64,000 bases of DNA from Verrucosispora sioxanthis (GTDB taxonomy: Bacteria; Actinomycetota; Actinomycetes; Mycobacteriales; Micromonosporaceae): the NCBI RefSeq assembly GCF_010560025.1, contig NZ_SAIY01000011.1, forward strand, positions 124,001 to 188,000, read 5' to 3'. The translations under genes were made by a program, and so were the position numbers. This document shows, piece by piece, positions 1 to 8,732 of the stretch (within the stretch, counting starts at the first letter, position 1; every line of letters starts with the position of its first letter). The notes below the pieces were generated by a model. The model was not told where the DNA came from. It was given only the letters and a program-made list of their open reading frames with translations, and searched no databases.

Positions 1-137
1 GCCAGCATCAGCGCGCCGCCGGCACCGGCCAGCAGCGACCGCCGGCCGAGTGCCGGAGCGACGTTGACCTGACCGTACGGCACCTCGTCGGTGGATCGGT
101 GGTCGTGGTGGCAGTGGTGGGAATGATGTCCACTCAT
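1..137 (-). CDS. N-terminal fragment of a Tat-exported protein (partial)
   Basis: The gene reads off the left edge of the window, so only about 45 residues are visible. The start ATG at 137 gives a His/Cys-rich N-terminus (MSGHHSHHCHHDH) followed by a twin-arginine motif (LGRRSLLAG) and a hydrophobic stretch, which is the layout of a Tat signal peptide. The His-rich head could bind a metal, but that is only a guess. The enzyme family cannot be told from this fragment. It is the first gene upstream of a 108-base gap before the next minus-strand gene. Confidence 0.6.
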   Translation of the reverse strand, partial: MSGHHSHHCHHDHRSTDEVPYGQVNVAPALGRRSLLAGAGGALML

Positions 138-245
138 GAGCAAACATGAACATGTCTCTACTTGACGATGCCACCAAGCTGGGTCGTCGTTCAGGCGAAC
201 ACCTGCCGTACGGAGCTTCCGGGCCCTGACCGACGCCGGGGTCCG

Positions 246-515
246 CTAACGGTCGGCCTTCGGCAGCCGCCTGGGCAGCCGGCCGAGTGCGGTGTCGATG
301 TCGCGCAGTGCGCTATCGCTGCCCAGATGTTCCCGCTCCGAACCCAGTGGCGCGTGCTCCCCGCAGAACCACACCGCACCTGGTGGGTGCCCAACCCAGC
401 CGGGTGGGGGGTTGACGGCGTCGGCGAAGTACACCGGAACGAAATCGTTGCGCGTGTCGCCGAGCGGTGGCCGAGCTGGTTCGAGATGGCAGACGTGACA
501 GCGCGGGGGCAGCAT
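246..515 (-). CDS. small Cys-containing hypothetical protein
   Basis: An 89-residue protein starting at ATG 515. It contains a CHVCH motif at residues 6-10 and a FCGEHAP motif near residue 50, so four Cys/His groups could form a small zinc site; this is inference. I do not recognise a named family. It lies downstream of the carbohydrate-binding protein gene, separated from it by a strong terminator hairpin, so it is probably transcribed separately. No signal peptide or membrane segment is visible. Confidence 0.5.
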   Translation of the reverse strand: MLPPRCHVCHLEPARPPLGDTRNDFVPVYFADAVNPPPGWVGHPPGAVWFCGEHAPLGSEREHLGSDSALRDIDTALGRLPRRLPKADR

Positions 516-540
516 GCGAGCAGTCTGGCAGCCCGTGGCC

Positions 541-576
541 AGGGGAGCCCGGCACCAAGCGGTGCCGGGCTCCCCT
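541..576. terminator. strong stem-loop terminator
   Basis: A perfect 16-bp stem (541-556 with 561-576) closed by a 4-nt AAGC loop. It sits 21 bases past the stop codon of the minus-strand carbohydrate-binding protein gene, as expected of a factor-independent terminator in GC-rich DNA; there is no clear U-tract. Confidence 0.8.
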
Positions 577-596
577 GCTCGGGCGGTGGATACCGA

Positions 597-2414
597 TCAG
601 GATGCGGTGCAGCTCAGGGTCGGTACCGAGTTGCTGCCGTTCCAGCTGCCGAGGAACCCGAAGGTGGCGCTGGCCCCGGCGCCGAGCGATCCGTTGAAGG
701 AGACGTTTGTCGCCGTCACCGCCGAGCCGCTGGCGCTGATCGTCGCGTTCCACACCTGGCTGATCGTCTGGCCGTTGGCAAAGGTCCAGGTCACCCGCCA
801 ACCGTTGATCGCGGAGGAGCCGGCGGTGACCCGCACCTCGCCCTGGAAGCCGCCCTGCCACTGGCCGGCGACGCTGTAGGTCGCCGTACAGCCGCCAGCG
901 CTCGGCGGCGGGGTCGTCGGGTTCGGCGGCGGAGTGGTCGGGTTCGGCGGCGGGGTGGTGGGCGGCGGAGTGGTCGGCGGGGGCCAGCCCGGACCGCCGG
1001 GCGGCCAGCCGACCAGGCCGCCGCGGTACTGGCCGGCGGTGACGGTCATCAGCCTGGTGGCTCCCGCGATGCTGCCGCCGCTGGTGGCCATGCCGCCGAT
1101 CGTCGCGCCGGAGAGGCTACCGCCCCGGTAGACCTCGTAGGTCTGCCCGTGCTGGATCCGGTTGGAGGAGAAGACCACCTCGCGGAAGTTCTTGGGAGCC
1201 CGGTAGGAGGCGAGCACCTGGCCACCGGAGACCAGGTGGAGCAGGGTGCCGGCCGGCTGGCTGCTGGACAGTTGGGGGGCAACCCAGCCCTGACCGGAGG
1301 TCGGCGGCAGGCTCAGCACCGCCATCGAGGTCGACCCGGCCCCGAGAACCGTGCCGCCGGTGAAGTACACGGGGCCGTTCGAGTCGATCGCACCCTCACC
1401 GGCGCTGCCGGTGCTCGGTCCGCTGACCACGACGGTGCCGGCCGCGAAGGTCACCGAGCCGTTGGAGTCGATGCCGTCGATGCTGGAGTTGACCACGGTG
1501 GTCCCGCCGGTGAACCGGACGAACGCGTTCGGCGCCACGTCGAAGTCGCCGTACCCGTCCTCGACCGCGTTTATCGCGTCGTCGCGGGCGGTCACGTTGA
1601 CGCTGCCGCCGCTGATGGTGACCTGCCGACTCTCGATCGCCTCGTAGGAGTTGGTGACGGTCACGGTACCGCCGGAGATGGCGACGGTGTTCTCGCCCTT
1701 GATGGCGTCGTCACCGGCGTTCACCCGCACGGTGCCGTTCGTGATGGCGAGTCGGCCGCGGTCCGCCTCGGTGTCGTCGGACTTGATGCCGTCGCCGCCC
1801 GCGGTGACGTCGAGGTTGCCTCCGGTGACGTCGAGGAAGTCCTTACCCCGGATGCCGTCGTCGACCGCGTTCACCGTGATCGTGCCGGACTCGATGACCA
1901 GGCCGTCCTTGCTGGTGATGCCGTCGTACGCGTTGCCCCGCACGGTCAGCGCTCCGGTCCCGTTGATCCGCAGGTCGGCGGTGCTGAACAGGGCGGCGTT
2001 CGGCTCGTCCGTGCTCGGGTCCGGGTAGACGTAACGGGTCGCGTCGGAGAGCTGGTTGGTGGTGCCGGCGGCGAGTGTGATCACGACCTCGTCGGCGTCG
2101 GCGACCTGCAGCGGCGCGTTGTTGGAATTGCTGATCGTGGCGCCGTTGAGAATCAGATTCACGGCACCCGAGGCGGCGGTGTCGACGCTCAGATAGCCGT
2201 CGTTGAGGGTGCCGCTGATCTCGTAGGTGCCCGGCGCGGTGATCGTCACGGCCCGCCCGGCGATGGTGACGTCAGTGCTGGGACTGCTGGCGCTGGCGCC
2301 GGTTAGGGTGATGGGTACGGTCGCCTGCGCGGTGGCCGGTGTCCCCAGCGGGCCTGCGATCAATGCGATCGCGAGCCCGACGGGCACAGTGGCTCTCAGC
2401 GGGATGCGTTTCAT
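597..2414 (-). CDS. secreted Cthe_2159-like carbohydrate-binding beta-helix protein with CBM2
   Basis: A 605-residue exported protein. The start at 2414 is chosen because AGGACA lies just upstream and a normal signal peptide follows (MKRIPLRATV to about residue 32, ATAQA). Residues ~35-450 have the repeated IxGGTVTV / AIKGEN / DGIxSKDG pattern of the carbohydrate-binding-domain family typified by Cthe_2159 (DUF4353), a right-handed beta-helix reported to bind acidic and cellulosic polysaccharides. A Pro/Thr linker (~455-510) leads to a C-terminal CBM2 (~512-605) with a Cys near each end (GGCTATYSV and TLSCTAS). No catalytic domain is visible, so it probably binds plant cell wall or matrix polysaccharide outside the cell. 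A terminator follows at 541-576. Confidence 0.85.
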   Translation of the reverse strand: MKRIPLRATVPVGLAIALIAGPLGTPATAQATVPITLTGASASSPSTDVTIAGRAVTITAPGTYEISGTLNDGYLSVDTAASGAVNLILNGATISNSNNAPLQVADADEVVITLAAGTTNQLSDATRYVYPDPSTDEPNAALFSTADLRINGTGALTVRGNAYDGITSKDGLVIESGTITVNAVDDGIRGKDFLDVTGGNLDVTAGGDGIKSDDTEADRGRLAITNGTVRVNAGDDAIKGENTVAISGGTVTVTNSYEAIESRQVTISGGSVNVTARDDAINAVEDGYGDFDVAPNAFVRFTGGTTVVNSSIDGIDSNGSVTFAAGTVVVSGPSTGSAGEGAIDSNGPVYFTGGTVLGAGSTSMAVLSLPPTSGQGWVAPQLSSSQPAGTLLHLVSGGQVLASYRAPKNFREVVFSSNRIQHGQTYEVYRGGSLSGATIGGMATSGGSIAGATRLMTVTAGQYRGGLVGWPPGGPGWPPPTTPPPTTPPPNPTTPPPNPTTPPPSAGGCTATYSVAGQWQGGFQGEVRVTAGSSAINGWRVTWTFANGQTISQVWNATISASGSAVTATNVSFNGSLGAGASATFGFLGSWNGSNSVPTLSCTAS

Positions 2415-2638
2415 GGCTCTGTCCTGACTCGGATGGATGGGACGGGATCCACGCTTCGCCAACTATAGATGAACGTCGATGAATTATCGGTGAATCGCCC
2501 ACAATGTGGCCACCACATCCAATGTCGGCCGCGAACGCCGACGGACCGATGGCCACAAGAACGGCCATCGGCTCGGTGACGTCGTGCAGGCCAGGTGCCG
2601 GGTCGGCCGGCACGAGTGCCGGCCGTCGACGGTCCCGG

Positions 2639-3010
2639 TCAGCGGCTCTTCTTCGCCGCTCGCTTACGCGGTGGCGTCAACAGGTCGGCGATCGCGGCGA
2701 TCGCGGACGGCACCAGACGGTAGTACGCCCAGACGCCACGCTTGTCCCGCTCGAGCAGACCGGCCTCGGTGAGGATCCGCAGGTGATGACTCACCGTCGG
2801 CTGGGAGAGTCCGAGCGGCGCGGTGAGGTCGCTGACGGATGCCTCCCCCGTCGGAGACGACTGGATCAGACTGAGCAGTCGCAACCGGGCTGGATCGGCG
2901 AATGCCTTCAGCACTCCCGCGAGCCGCTCGGCATCGGCAGGCTTGATCGGCTCGCCGGTAAGAGGCGAGATGGCGGGCGTCGTAGTCTTCGCAGTTCCCA
3001 CGCCTTGCAT
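2639..3010 (-). CDS. ArsR-family winged-helix repressor
   Basis: A 123-residue DNA-binding protein. Residues ~30-105 form the ArsR winged helix: FADPARLRLLSLI, then the recognition helix LGLSQPTVSHHLRIL and the wing GVWAYYRLV. No Cys is present in the usual metal-sensing positions, so it probably does not sense arsenic, cadmium or zinc in the classical way. The tail is Lys/Arg-rich (PPRKRAAKKSR). It lies 49 bases downstream of the MDR oxidoreductase on the same strand and may be co-transcribed with it, which suggests control of that enzyme; the ligand is unknown. Confidence 0.88.
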   Translation of the reverse strand: MQGVGTAKTTTPAISPLTGEPIKPADAERLAGVLKAFADPARLRLLSLIQSSPTGEASVSDLTAPLGLSQPTVSHHLRILTEAGLLERDKRGVWAYYRLVPSAIAAIADLLTPPRKRAAKKSR

Positions 3011-3059
3011 CGTCGCAGCAACATCTCGGATAAGTGGTGAAACGAGGGCTGTATCACCG

Positions 3060-4070
3060 TCAGTTGTCGGGTAGAAGGCTCACGACCACCTTGGCGCGGG
3101 CATGCTCGGTCTCGACGTACCGGATCGCGTCGGGCACCTCGTCCAGCCGGTAGGTCCGGTCGATGACCGGCGTGAGCCTGCCCGACTCGGCCAGCTCCCG
3201 CAGCGTCGCGAGGTGCCCCCGGCCCCCCGCCGCGAACGGCGCGACGATGCGGTGCCGGACGAGACGGCCAACCAGCGGCCCCCGGACCAGCAGGCTCATC
3301 GGCCCGAAGACGCTGCCGCCGGTGAACACGCCGCCGCCGGACAGCAGCAGTGTCCCGTCCGGGGTGAGCACCCGTCGACAGTCGGTCAACGACCGGTTGC
3401 CGACCAGGTCGAGCAGCACCTCGTAGCGGCGGCCGGCACGGACCGCGTCGGTACGGGCGAAATCCTCCCTGGTGTAGTCGACGACATGATCCGCGCCGAG
3501 CGACCGGACCAGGTCGACGTTGCGGGTCCGGCACACCGCGGTCACCTGTGCGCCGTACGCCTTGGCCAACTGCACCGCGAAGGTGCCCACCCCGCCGGAC
3601 GCCCCGTTGATCAGCACGTGCTGCCCAGCCTGAAGTCGAGCGCCGTCCTGTAGGCAGACCAGAGCGGTGGTGGCGGCCAGCGGGATCGCCGCCGCCTGCT
3701 CGAAGCTCAGGTTCGCCGGTTTCGCCTCGACCAGCTTCTCGGCCACGCACACGTACTCGGCGAACGCACCTCCGGCGGGGCCGGCCTCGCCGTACACCTC
3801 GTCGCCGGGCCGGAAGCGGGTCACCGTCCGGCCGACCGCCTCGACCCGGCCGGCGAAGTCCTGGCCCCGGACCGACGCGGTGGGCCGCCGGAGTCCGAAC
3901 GACAGTCGGGACAGATACGGGTCGCCCCGCATCGCGTGCCAGTCGTACGCGTTGACCGAGCTTGCCCGTACCCGGACCAGCACCTCGTCGTCGCCGGGCG
4001 TCGGGACGTCCACCTCACGCAGCCGCAGCACGTCGGGGGAGCCGTACCGGTCCTGCACGATCGCCTTCAT
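3060..4070 (-). CDS. zinc-independent MDR NAD(P)-dependent oxidoreductase (quinone reductase type)
   Basis: A 336-residue medium-chain dehydrogenase/reductase. The start (MKAIVQDRYG) at 4070 has AGGAG 8 bases upstream; a longer open frame runs further upstream but has no coding character. The GroES-like domain (~1-120, RVEAVGRTVTRFRPGDEVYG) lacks the catalytic Cys/His zinc ligands of true alcohol dehydrogenases. The Rossmann domain carries INGASGGVGTFAVQLAKAYG (~145-165). Substrate is likely a quinone or activated alkene. It is divergent from the histidine kinase gene at 4272 and followed by the ArsR regulator. Confidence 0.88.
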   Translation of the reverse strand: MKAIVQDRYGSPDVLRLREVDVPTPGDDEVLVRVRASSVNAYDWHAMRGDPYLSRLSFGLRRPTASVRGQDFAGRVEAVGRTVTRFRPGDEVYGEAGPAGGAFAEYVCVAEKLVEAKPANLSFEQAAAIPLAATTALVCLQDGARLQAGQHVLINGASGGVGTFAVQLAKAYGAQVTAVCRTRNVDLVRSLGADHVVDYTREDFARTDAVRAGRRYEVLLDLVGNRSLTDCRRVLTPDGTLLLSGGGVFTGGSVFGPMSLLVRGPLVGRLVRHRIVAPFAAGGRGHLATLRELAESGRLTPVIDRTYRLDEVPDAIRYVETEHARAKVVVSLLPDN

Positions 4071-4271
4071 CTCGGGAACTCCTCGTCGAAAGATGTCGAT
4101 TGCCGTACGACCGAGCCTGCCGGCCGCGACCGGTCGGCGCGTCGGCGCGACGGCGGCACCGCTGCTACTCCCCGCGCGGCAGCGGCAGGAGCGACCTACT
4201 CCGCCGGAGGTATGCCGGGTTGCTCCCGTCCGGGCTGCCGCAGGCGACTCCGATCGGCCTACAGTGCGGGC

Positions 4272-5456
4272 ATGAGCCGGTCGAGCCCCGGTGCCGACGT
4301 GGCATCCCCCGACGAACGGCCGAAGTCGCGGCCCGGGCCGGGGCTGGCGGTGCTGACCGCGCTCGCGCAACCGGTCGGCACCGCGATCGTCGCCGGTTGG
4401 CAGCACGCCAGTGTCGGGTTCGTCGGGTACGTGCTGCTGGTGTTCAGTGGGCTGGCGCTTGCCGACCGGCACCGGTTCCCGAGGCGGAACTTCCTGATCG
4501 TGGTCGCCGCGACCCTGACGTACCACCTGCTCGGCGGGCCGGTCGGGGTGACGTTGCTGGCGCCGATGATCGGTGCGGCGGCGGTCATGGCCGTCGGACA
4601 CCGGTGGCTGGTGGCGACGGCGACCGCCGGGTCGTACGCCGTCTGGGTGCTGGTCAGTGGTGCCACCCTGAGTCAGGCGTTGGCGGCACTGGCGCTGATC
4701 GCCGGTGCCGGCCTGGTCACCGAGATCGGCATCCTGGTCGCCGCCGAGGTCCGCAACGGCATAGCGGAGCAGCGCCGGCTGTCCGAGGAGCGGCAACGTC
4801 GCCGGGCCAGCGAGCAACGGCTGCTGATCGCCGCCGAACTGCACGACGTGCTCGGCCACCACCTGTCGCTGATCAACATGCGGGCGGGTGTCGGTCTGCA
4901 CCTGATGGACCGCGACCCGGAGCAGGCGCGGGCGGCGCTCGACGCGATCGCACAGTCCAGCGCGGAGGCGCTGCGCGAGGTCCAGGCGGTGCTGAACACG
5001 CTCTACCCGGCCGGTGAGGCCGCTCCGCGCGCGCCCGCACCGGGGCTGGACCGGCTCGCCGAGCTGACCGAGGACGCCGCACTGCGGACCCGGACCGTGA
5101 TCGACGGGACGAGCCGACAATTGCCGGCTGCGGTGGATCGGGCCGCGTACCGGATCGTGCAGGAGGCGCTCACCAACATCCGCCGGCACGCCGGGCCGGG
5201 TGCCGCCGCCACCGTCACCATCGGGTACCGACCGGAGGCGCTGGTCGTCGAGGTCGACGACGACGGTGGCGGCGCGCCGCCTCCGCAGCCGGGTCCTGTT
5301 CCACGGGCGGGGAACGGCATCACGGGGATGCGGGAGCGGGCCGCCGCGCTGGGCGGCGAACTGACCGCCGGCCCCGCGCCGGACGGCAGCGGCGGCTGGC
5401 GGGTCCGCGCCACCCTGCCGCTGGGCAGCGACGAGACACGGGAGGCGACCGCGTGA
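4272..5456 (+). CDS. NarL-type sensor histidine kinase
   Basis: A 394-residue kinase. The N-terminal half has about five hydrophobic membrane segments (~26-150) with no sizeable extracellular domain, so it probably senses a membrane-associated or intramembrane signal. The HisKA_3 dimerisation domain contains AAELHDVLGHHLSLI with phospho-acceptor His191, and the HATPase domain shows QEALTNIRRHAG and GNGITGMRERAAALGG. It overlaps the response regulator by 4 bases (GTGA), so the two are translationally coupled and form one system. Ligand and regulon are not visible; the neighbouring divergent MDR gene is a candidate target. Confidence 0.92.
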   Translation: MSRSSPGADVASPDERPKSRPGPGLAVLTALAQPVGTAIVAGWQHASVGFVGYVLLVFSGLALADRHRFPRRNFLIVVAATLTYHLLGGPVGVTLLAPMIGAAAVMAVGHRWLVATATAGSYAVWVLVSGATLSQALAALALIAGAGLVTEIGILVAAEVRNGIAEQRRLSEERQRRRASEQRLLIAAELHDVLGHHLSLINMRAGVGLHLMDRDPEQARAALDAIAQSSAEALREVQAVLNTLYPAGEAAPRAPAPGLDRLAELTEDAALRTRTVIDGTSRQLPAAVDRAAYRIVQEALTNIRRHAGPGAAATVTIGYRPEALVVEVDDDGGGAPPPQPGPVPRAGNGITGMRERAAALGGELTAGPAPDGSGGWRVRATLPLGSDETREATA

Positions 5457-6118
5457 TCCGGGTACTGCTCGTCGACGACCAGGTGCTGGTCCGGGCCGGC
5501 TTCCGCGCGCTGTTGGACAGCGAGTCGGACATCACCGTCGTCGGCGAGGCGGGCGACGGTGCGCAGGCGGTCCGGCTGGCCCGGCAGACCGTTCCCGACG
5601 TGGTCCTGATGGACATCCGGATGCCCGGTGTGGACGGGCTGGCCGCCACCCGGCAGATCACCGCCGACCCCGAGCTGTCCGGGGTGCGGATCGTCGTGCT
5701 CACCACGTTCGAGTTGGACGAGTACGTCGGTGAGGCGTTGCGCGCGGGTGCTGCCGGGTTCCTGGTGAAAAACACCCAGCCGGCCGAGCTGATCCAGGGG
5801 GTGCGGGTGGTGGCGGCCGGCGACGGGCTGCTGTCGCCGAGCGTGACCCGGCGGGTGATCGAACGGTTCGCCGCCGGCACCGCCACGCCGGCCGCGCCCC
5901 GGCGGTTGGCCGAGCTGACCGAGCGGGAACGGGAGGTGGTGGCCCTGGTCGGCACCGGGCTGTCCAACGACGAGATCGCCACCCGGCTGGTGGTCAGCCC
6001 GGCCACCGCCAAGACGCACGTGTCCCGGGCGATGGTCAAGCTCGGTGCCCGGGACCGCGCCCAGCTGGTGGTGTTCGCGTACGAGGCCGGTCTGGTCCGC
6101 CCCGGCTGGCTGCCCTGA
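5453..6118 (+). CDS. NarL/FixJ response regulator
   Basis: A 221-residue regulator with a GTG start overlapping the stop of the kinase gene. The receiver domain (~1-120) has the acidic cluster VDDQ, the phospho-acceptor Asp in VVLMDIRMPG, and KNTQPAE near the conserved Lys. The C-terminal LuxR-type helix-turn-helix (~150-215) contains LTEREREVVALVGTGLSNDE and ATAKTHVSRAMVKLG. It is the partner of the kinase at 4272. A bidirectional terminator follows at 6166-6203. Confidence 0.94.
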   Translation: MIRVLLVDDQVLVRAGFRALLDSESDITVVGEAGDGAQAVRLARQTVPDVVLMDIRMPGVDGLAATRQITADPELSGVRIVVLTTFELDEYVGEALRAGAAGFLVKNTQPAELIQGVRVVAAGDGLLSPSVTRRVIERFAAGTATPAAPRRLAELTEREREVVALVGTGLSNDEIATRLVVSPATAKTHVSRAMVKLGARDRAQLVVFAYEAGLVRPGWLP

Positions 6119-6165
6119 CCGGCGCGGTGGGGGGATGGTGCGCCGCGCGCACACCGAGGGCTGGC

Positions 6166-6203
6166 CCCTGGACGGGCCGACACGATATTCAGCCCGTCCA
6201 GGG
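6166..6203. terminator. bidirectional terminator between convergent genes
   Basis: A perfect 12-bp stem (6166-6177 with 6192-6203) and a 14-nt loop lie between the stop codons of the plus-strand response regulator and the minus-strand esterase. Its position suggests it stops transcription from both sides. Confidence 0.7.
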
Positions 6204-6224
6204 ATCTGTCTCGTCGGGCGTGGC

Positions 6225-7463
6225 TCAGCTGCCCATGCAGGTGACGGTGGCTCCGCTGCCGTTGCCGGTGCTCTGGAACCCGAAACCGGTGGTCTGACCT
6301 GGGGCCAGCCGTCCGTTGTAACTCTGGTTCGCGACGGTGACGGTGCCACTGGTGCCGGTGTTCACACCGTTCCACATCGAGCTGACCGACGCTCCGTTCG
6401 GCAGGTTGAGGGTGACCCGCCAGCCGGTGAGTGCGGTGTTTCCAGCCGTGACGCTGACGTTGGCGACGAAACCACTGTTCCACTGGTCCTGCACGGAGTA
6501 GACGGCGGTACAGGCGGGGGACCCGCTCGGCGGAGTGCTGGGTGGGGTGGTCGGCGGAGTCGTGGTGGGCGGGGTGGTCGGCGGAGTCGTGGGCGGCGGA
6601 GTGGTGGGCGGCGGGTCGCCGTCGAGGGTCAGGTTCTTCTGCTGGACACTCCACTGGCTTCGGCACAGGCCGCAGTTGGTGCCGACGAAGTTGGTGCCGG
6701 CGGTGGTGTCGCCCTTCAGTCGCCATTTGAGGTAGAGCACCGCCACCCGACCGAACTCGCCCCCGTTGGGCTGGTCATAGGTCCCACCGTGCCCGACGTT
6801 CAGGTTGCCCATGAAGGCGGGCAGTCCCGACGGCAACTTGCCCCCGTCGTCGATGGCGTTCGGGTACGCGATGTCACTGGGCCCGCCGATGAAGTACGCG
6901 ATCGGCTTGGTCAGTCTCCGGAGCTGGTAGTCGTCGGCATCGTTCAACAGGCCGCTGCTGAAGATCCCGGTCGTGGTGACGCGGGGGTCGTTCGAGACGG
7001 CGTAGGCCTCCAGGCCCCCGCAGGAGAAGCCAGCGACCGCGATCTTGGAGGTGTCGAGCTTGCCGTAGTACTTGCTGCCCTGCCGGGAGTTCTCCGCGAC
7101 GGCCCAGTCGATGGACTGGGTCAGCATCTGGGCGTTGGTGGAGCCGGATCCGTTCGGGGCGCCGTTGGCGATGGCGAGGAACCCGTGGGAGGCGATCTCG
7201 CGGAGGAAGTTGCCCTGCGACAGACCGTTGGCCGAGCAACCGCCGTTGCCCCAGACGAGGATGGGAAGGCGCTCGGCCGGCAGCGTCTGGGGCCGGAAGA
7301 TGGTGTGATTGGCCAGGCTCGCCGAGGTCTCGTAGTCGGCGGGATATGGACCGGAACCACCCACCGCCGCACCGGCCGGTGACGCGCCGAGCGTCACGAT
7401 CACGGCAGTGGCCGGGACGATCGCGGCCACCAGGGCCGCGTAGATCTTCGATCTCCTGCTCAT
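6225..7463 (-). CDS. secreted alpha/beta-hydrolase (esterase type) with C-terminal CBM2
   Basis: A 412-residue exported enzyme; the start at 7463 has GGAGG six bases upstream. Signal peptide ~1-32 (ending SPAGAA). The hydrolase domain (~35-285) has the nucleophile elbow GFSCGG (Ser147), an oxyanion-type WGNGGC segment and a late GHGGTYDQ segment that may hold the catalytic His. A long Thr/Pro linker (~295-320) leads to a CBM2 (~322-412; SPACTAVYSV to ATVTCMGS). The architecture points to an ester bond in a plant cell-wall polymer, for example acetyl or feruloyl groups; the exact substrate is not determined. A sigma-70-like promoter is visible ~155 bases upstream. Confidence 0.85.
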   Translation of the reverse strand: MSRRSKIYAALVAAIVPATAVIVTLGASPAGAAVGGSGPYPADYETSASLANHTIFRPQTLPAERLPILVWGNGGCSANGLSQGNFLREIASHGFLAIANGAPNGSGSTNAQMLTQSIDWAVAENSRQGSKYYGKLDTSKIAVAGFSCGGLEAYAVSNDPRVTTTGIFSSGLLNDADDYQLRRLTKPIAYFIGGPSDIAYPNAIDDGGKLPSGLPAFMGNLNVGHGGTYDQPNGGEFGRVAVLYLKWRLKGDTTAGTNFVGTNCGLCRSQWSVQQKNLTLDGDPPPTTPPPTTPPTTPPTTTPPTTPPSTPPSGSPACTAVYSVQDQWNSGFVANVSVTAGNTALTGWRVTLNLPNGASVSSMWNGVNTGTSGTVTVANQSYNGRLAPGQTTGFGFQSTGNGSGATVTCMGS

Positions 7464-7625
7464 GCACCCTCCAGCGAACTCGGGACGGCGCTCCCTGCGG
7501 TGGCGGTGGCGGTGGTTCATTCGCACCCCGACCACGGCGGCCAACGCTGGCCACGGGTCAGGTCGACGCGGCGGACCGCCCGGCCGCGGTCCCCACAGGC
7601 GATCCGATGGGAGCTGTGTGCAGTT

Positions 7626-7654
7626 ACTATCACTCCCGCAACGAAAAGTGTCAA
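7626..7654 (-). promoter_or_regulatory. sigma-70-like promoter for the CBM2 esterase
   Basis: On the minus strand, TTGACA (7654-7649) is followed after exactly 17 bases by GATAGT (7631-7626), a good -35/-10 pair. It would give a leader of about 155 nt before the esterase start at 7463. The -10 lies in a segment (GTTACTATCACTCCC on the plus strand) that resembles a motif upstream of the xylanase gene. Confidence 0.5.
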
Positions 7655-7665
7655 TGTATAGCTCG

Positions 7666-8670
7666 CTACCGAGGACTCGGATCGCCGTCGGCCCGCGAGG
7701 TGGCCGCGGCGCTCCCGCCGGTCGGCTCCGGCCGGGCTGGGTCCTGTGAGGCCTGGAAATGGGTGATCCACGAGGCGGCGTCCGGCCAGTACGGCGTCGC
7801 CACCTGGACCAGACGTGCCTGGGCGAGCGCACCGAGCGCGGAGTGGATGTCGAGAAAGGTTTCCCTGGCCCGTTGGCGAGGCCAGGGCCGGGGCAGCAGA
7901 TGATGGGGCAGATCCGGATCGGTGTCCGGGAATCTGCGCCAGGAATCCATGGCAGAGGTCCGGGCGACCAGCGCCCTGGCCGCGTCCACCTCGCCGTTGC
8001 GGGCGGCTACCCGCAGATCGGCGTACTGCTCGATGAAGGCCGAGTAGGCGGCGGAGAGTGCGGTCAGATCGTACGCCGAGGCCGGACCGTGTGGTCCTGA
8101 CTCCTCGTCGAAGCGCACGTGCATGATCGACCACCGAGCACCCTCGACGGGTCGCAGCAGCTCGTCGAGCGCCTCCCGGGCCGGCGCGGCCTCGCGTCCC
8201 GGTCGGATCCACACGCTGTCGTACAGACCCACGAACCGTAGTGCGGTCAACGACCTGCGCACCCCGTGGCGGACCGCCTGGCCGGAGCTGGGGATCGAGA
8301 AGGAGACCATCACCCATTCGCCGGTCCACCGCGGCGGTTGGGCGCCGAAGTTCAGGAAGTGCCGCATCCGGGAGCGATGCTTGGCGATCGCCTGCGAGGT
8401 CAGGTGATAGACCGGTGGTCGCCGGTTGCCGCGCGTCGCGATGAGACCGCGCTTGACCAGTCGGGACAACGCCGCCCGGGCACTGGACTCGCTCACCCCG
8501 AACTCGCGCAGTATCGCGATGACCGCCGTGGAGGGCAGATCGGCCTGCGAGGAGTCGAGATATTCGCCGAGCAGGGTCGTCAGCAGGTGTTGCGGACTGG
8601 AACCGATCTGGGCCCGGGGAATGCGGACCTCGTCGGCGGGCTCCTGGGCGTTCACCTCAACAGCCTGCAT
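7666..8670 (-). CDS. PaaX-family transcriptional regulator
   Basis: A 334-residue protein. The N-terminal winged helix (~20-90) contains STAVIAILREFGVSESSARA and LVKRGLIATRGNRRPPVYHL. The central domain (~105-190; WTGEWVMVSFSIP, LRFVGLYDSVWIRPG) and C-terminal helical domain are typical of PaaX, the phenylacetyl-CoA-responsive repressor of aromatic catabolism. No phenylacetate catabolic genes are present here, so the effector may differ. The start at 8670 is the ATG preceding the conserved N-terminus; a GTG further upstream is possible. It follows the SDR gene with a 62-base gap. Confidence 0.88.
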   Translation of the reverse strand: MQAVEVNAQEPADEVRIPRAQIGSSPQHLLTTLLGEYLDSSQADLPSTAVIAILREFGVSESSARAALSRLVKRGLIATRGNRRPPVYHLTSQAIAKHRSRMRHFLNFGAQPPRWTGEWVMVSFSIPSSGQAVRHGVRRSLTALRFVGLYDSVWIRPGREAAPAREALDELLRPVEGARWSIMHVRFDEESGPHGPASAYDLTALSAAYSAFIEQYADLRVAARNGEVDAARALVARTSAMDSWRRFPDTDPDLPHHLLPRPWPRQRARETFLDIHSALGALAQARLVQVATPYWPDAASWITHFQASQDPARPEPTGGSAAATSRADGDPSPR

Positions 8671-8732
8671 CACCACCCGGCGCGTCAGCTCGCCGGCCGG
8701 CCGATACTCCTCGGTCAGGACGGGCCGGACAG

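Noticed and set aside
162..2306. Long plus-strand open frame opposite the Cthe_2159-like gene
   Set aside because: Its composition (Gly/Arg/Val/Asp-rich, no domain) is what antisense translation of a GC-rich gene gives; the minus-strand protein has a signal peptide and clear domains.
3060..5189. 709-codon minus-strand frame
   Set aside because: Only the part from 4070 down is a real MDR enzyme; the rest is the antisense of the histidine kinase.
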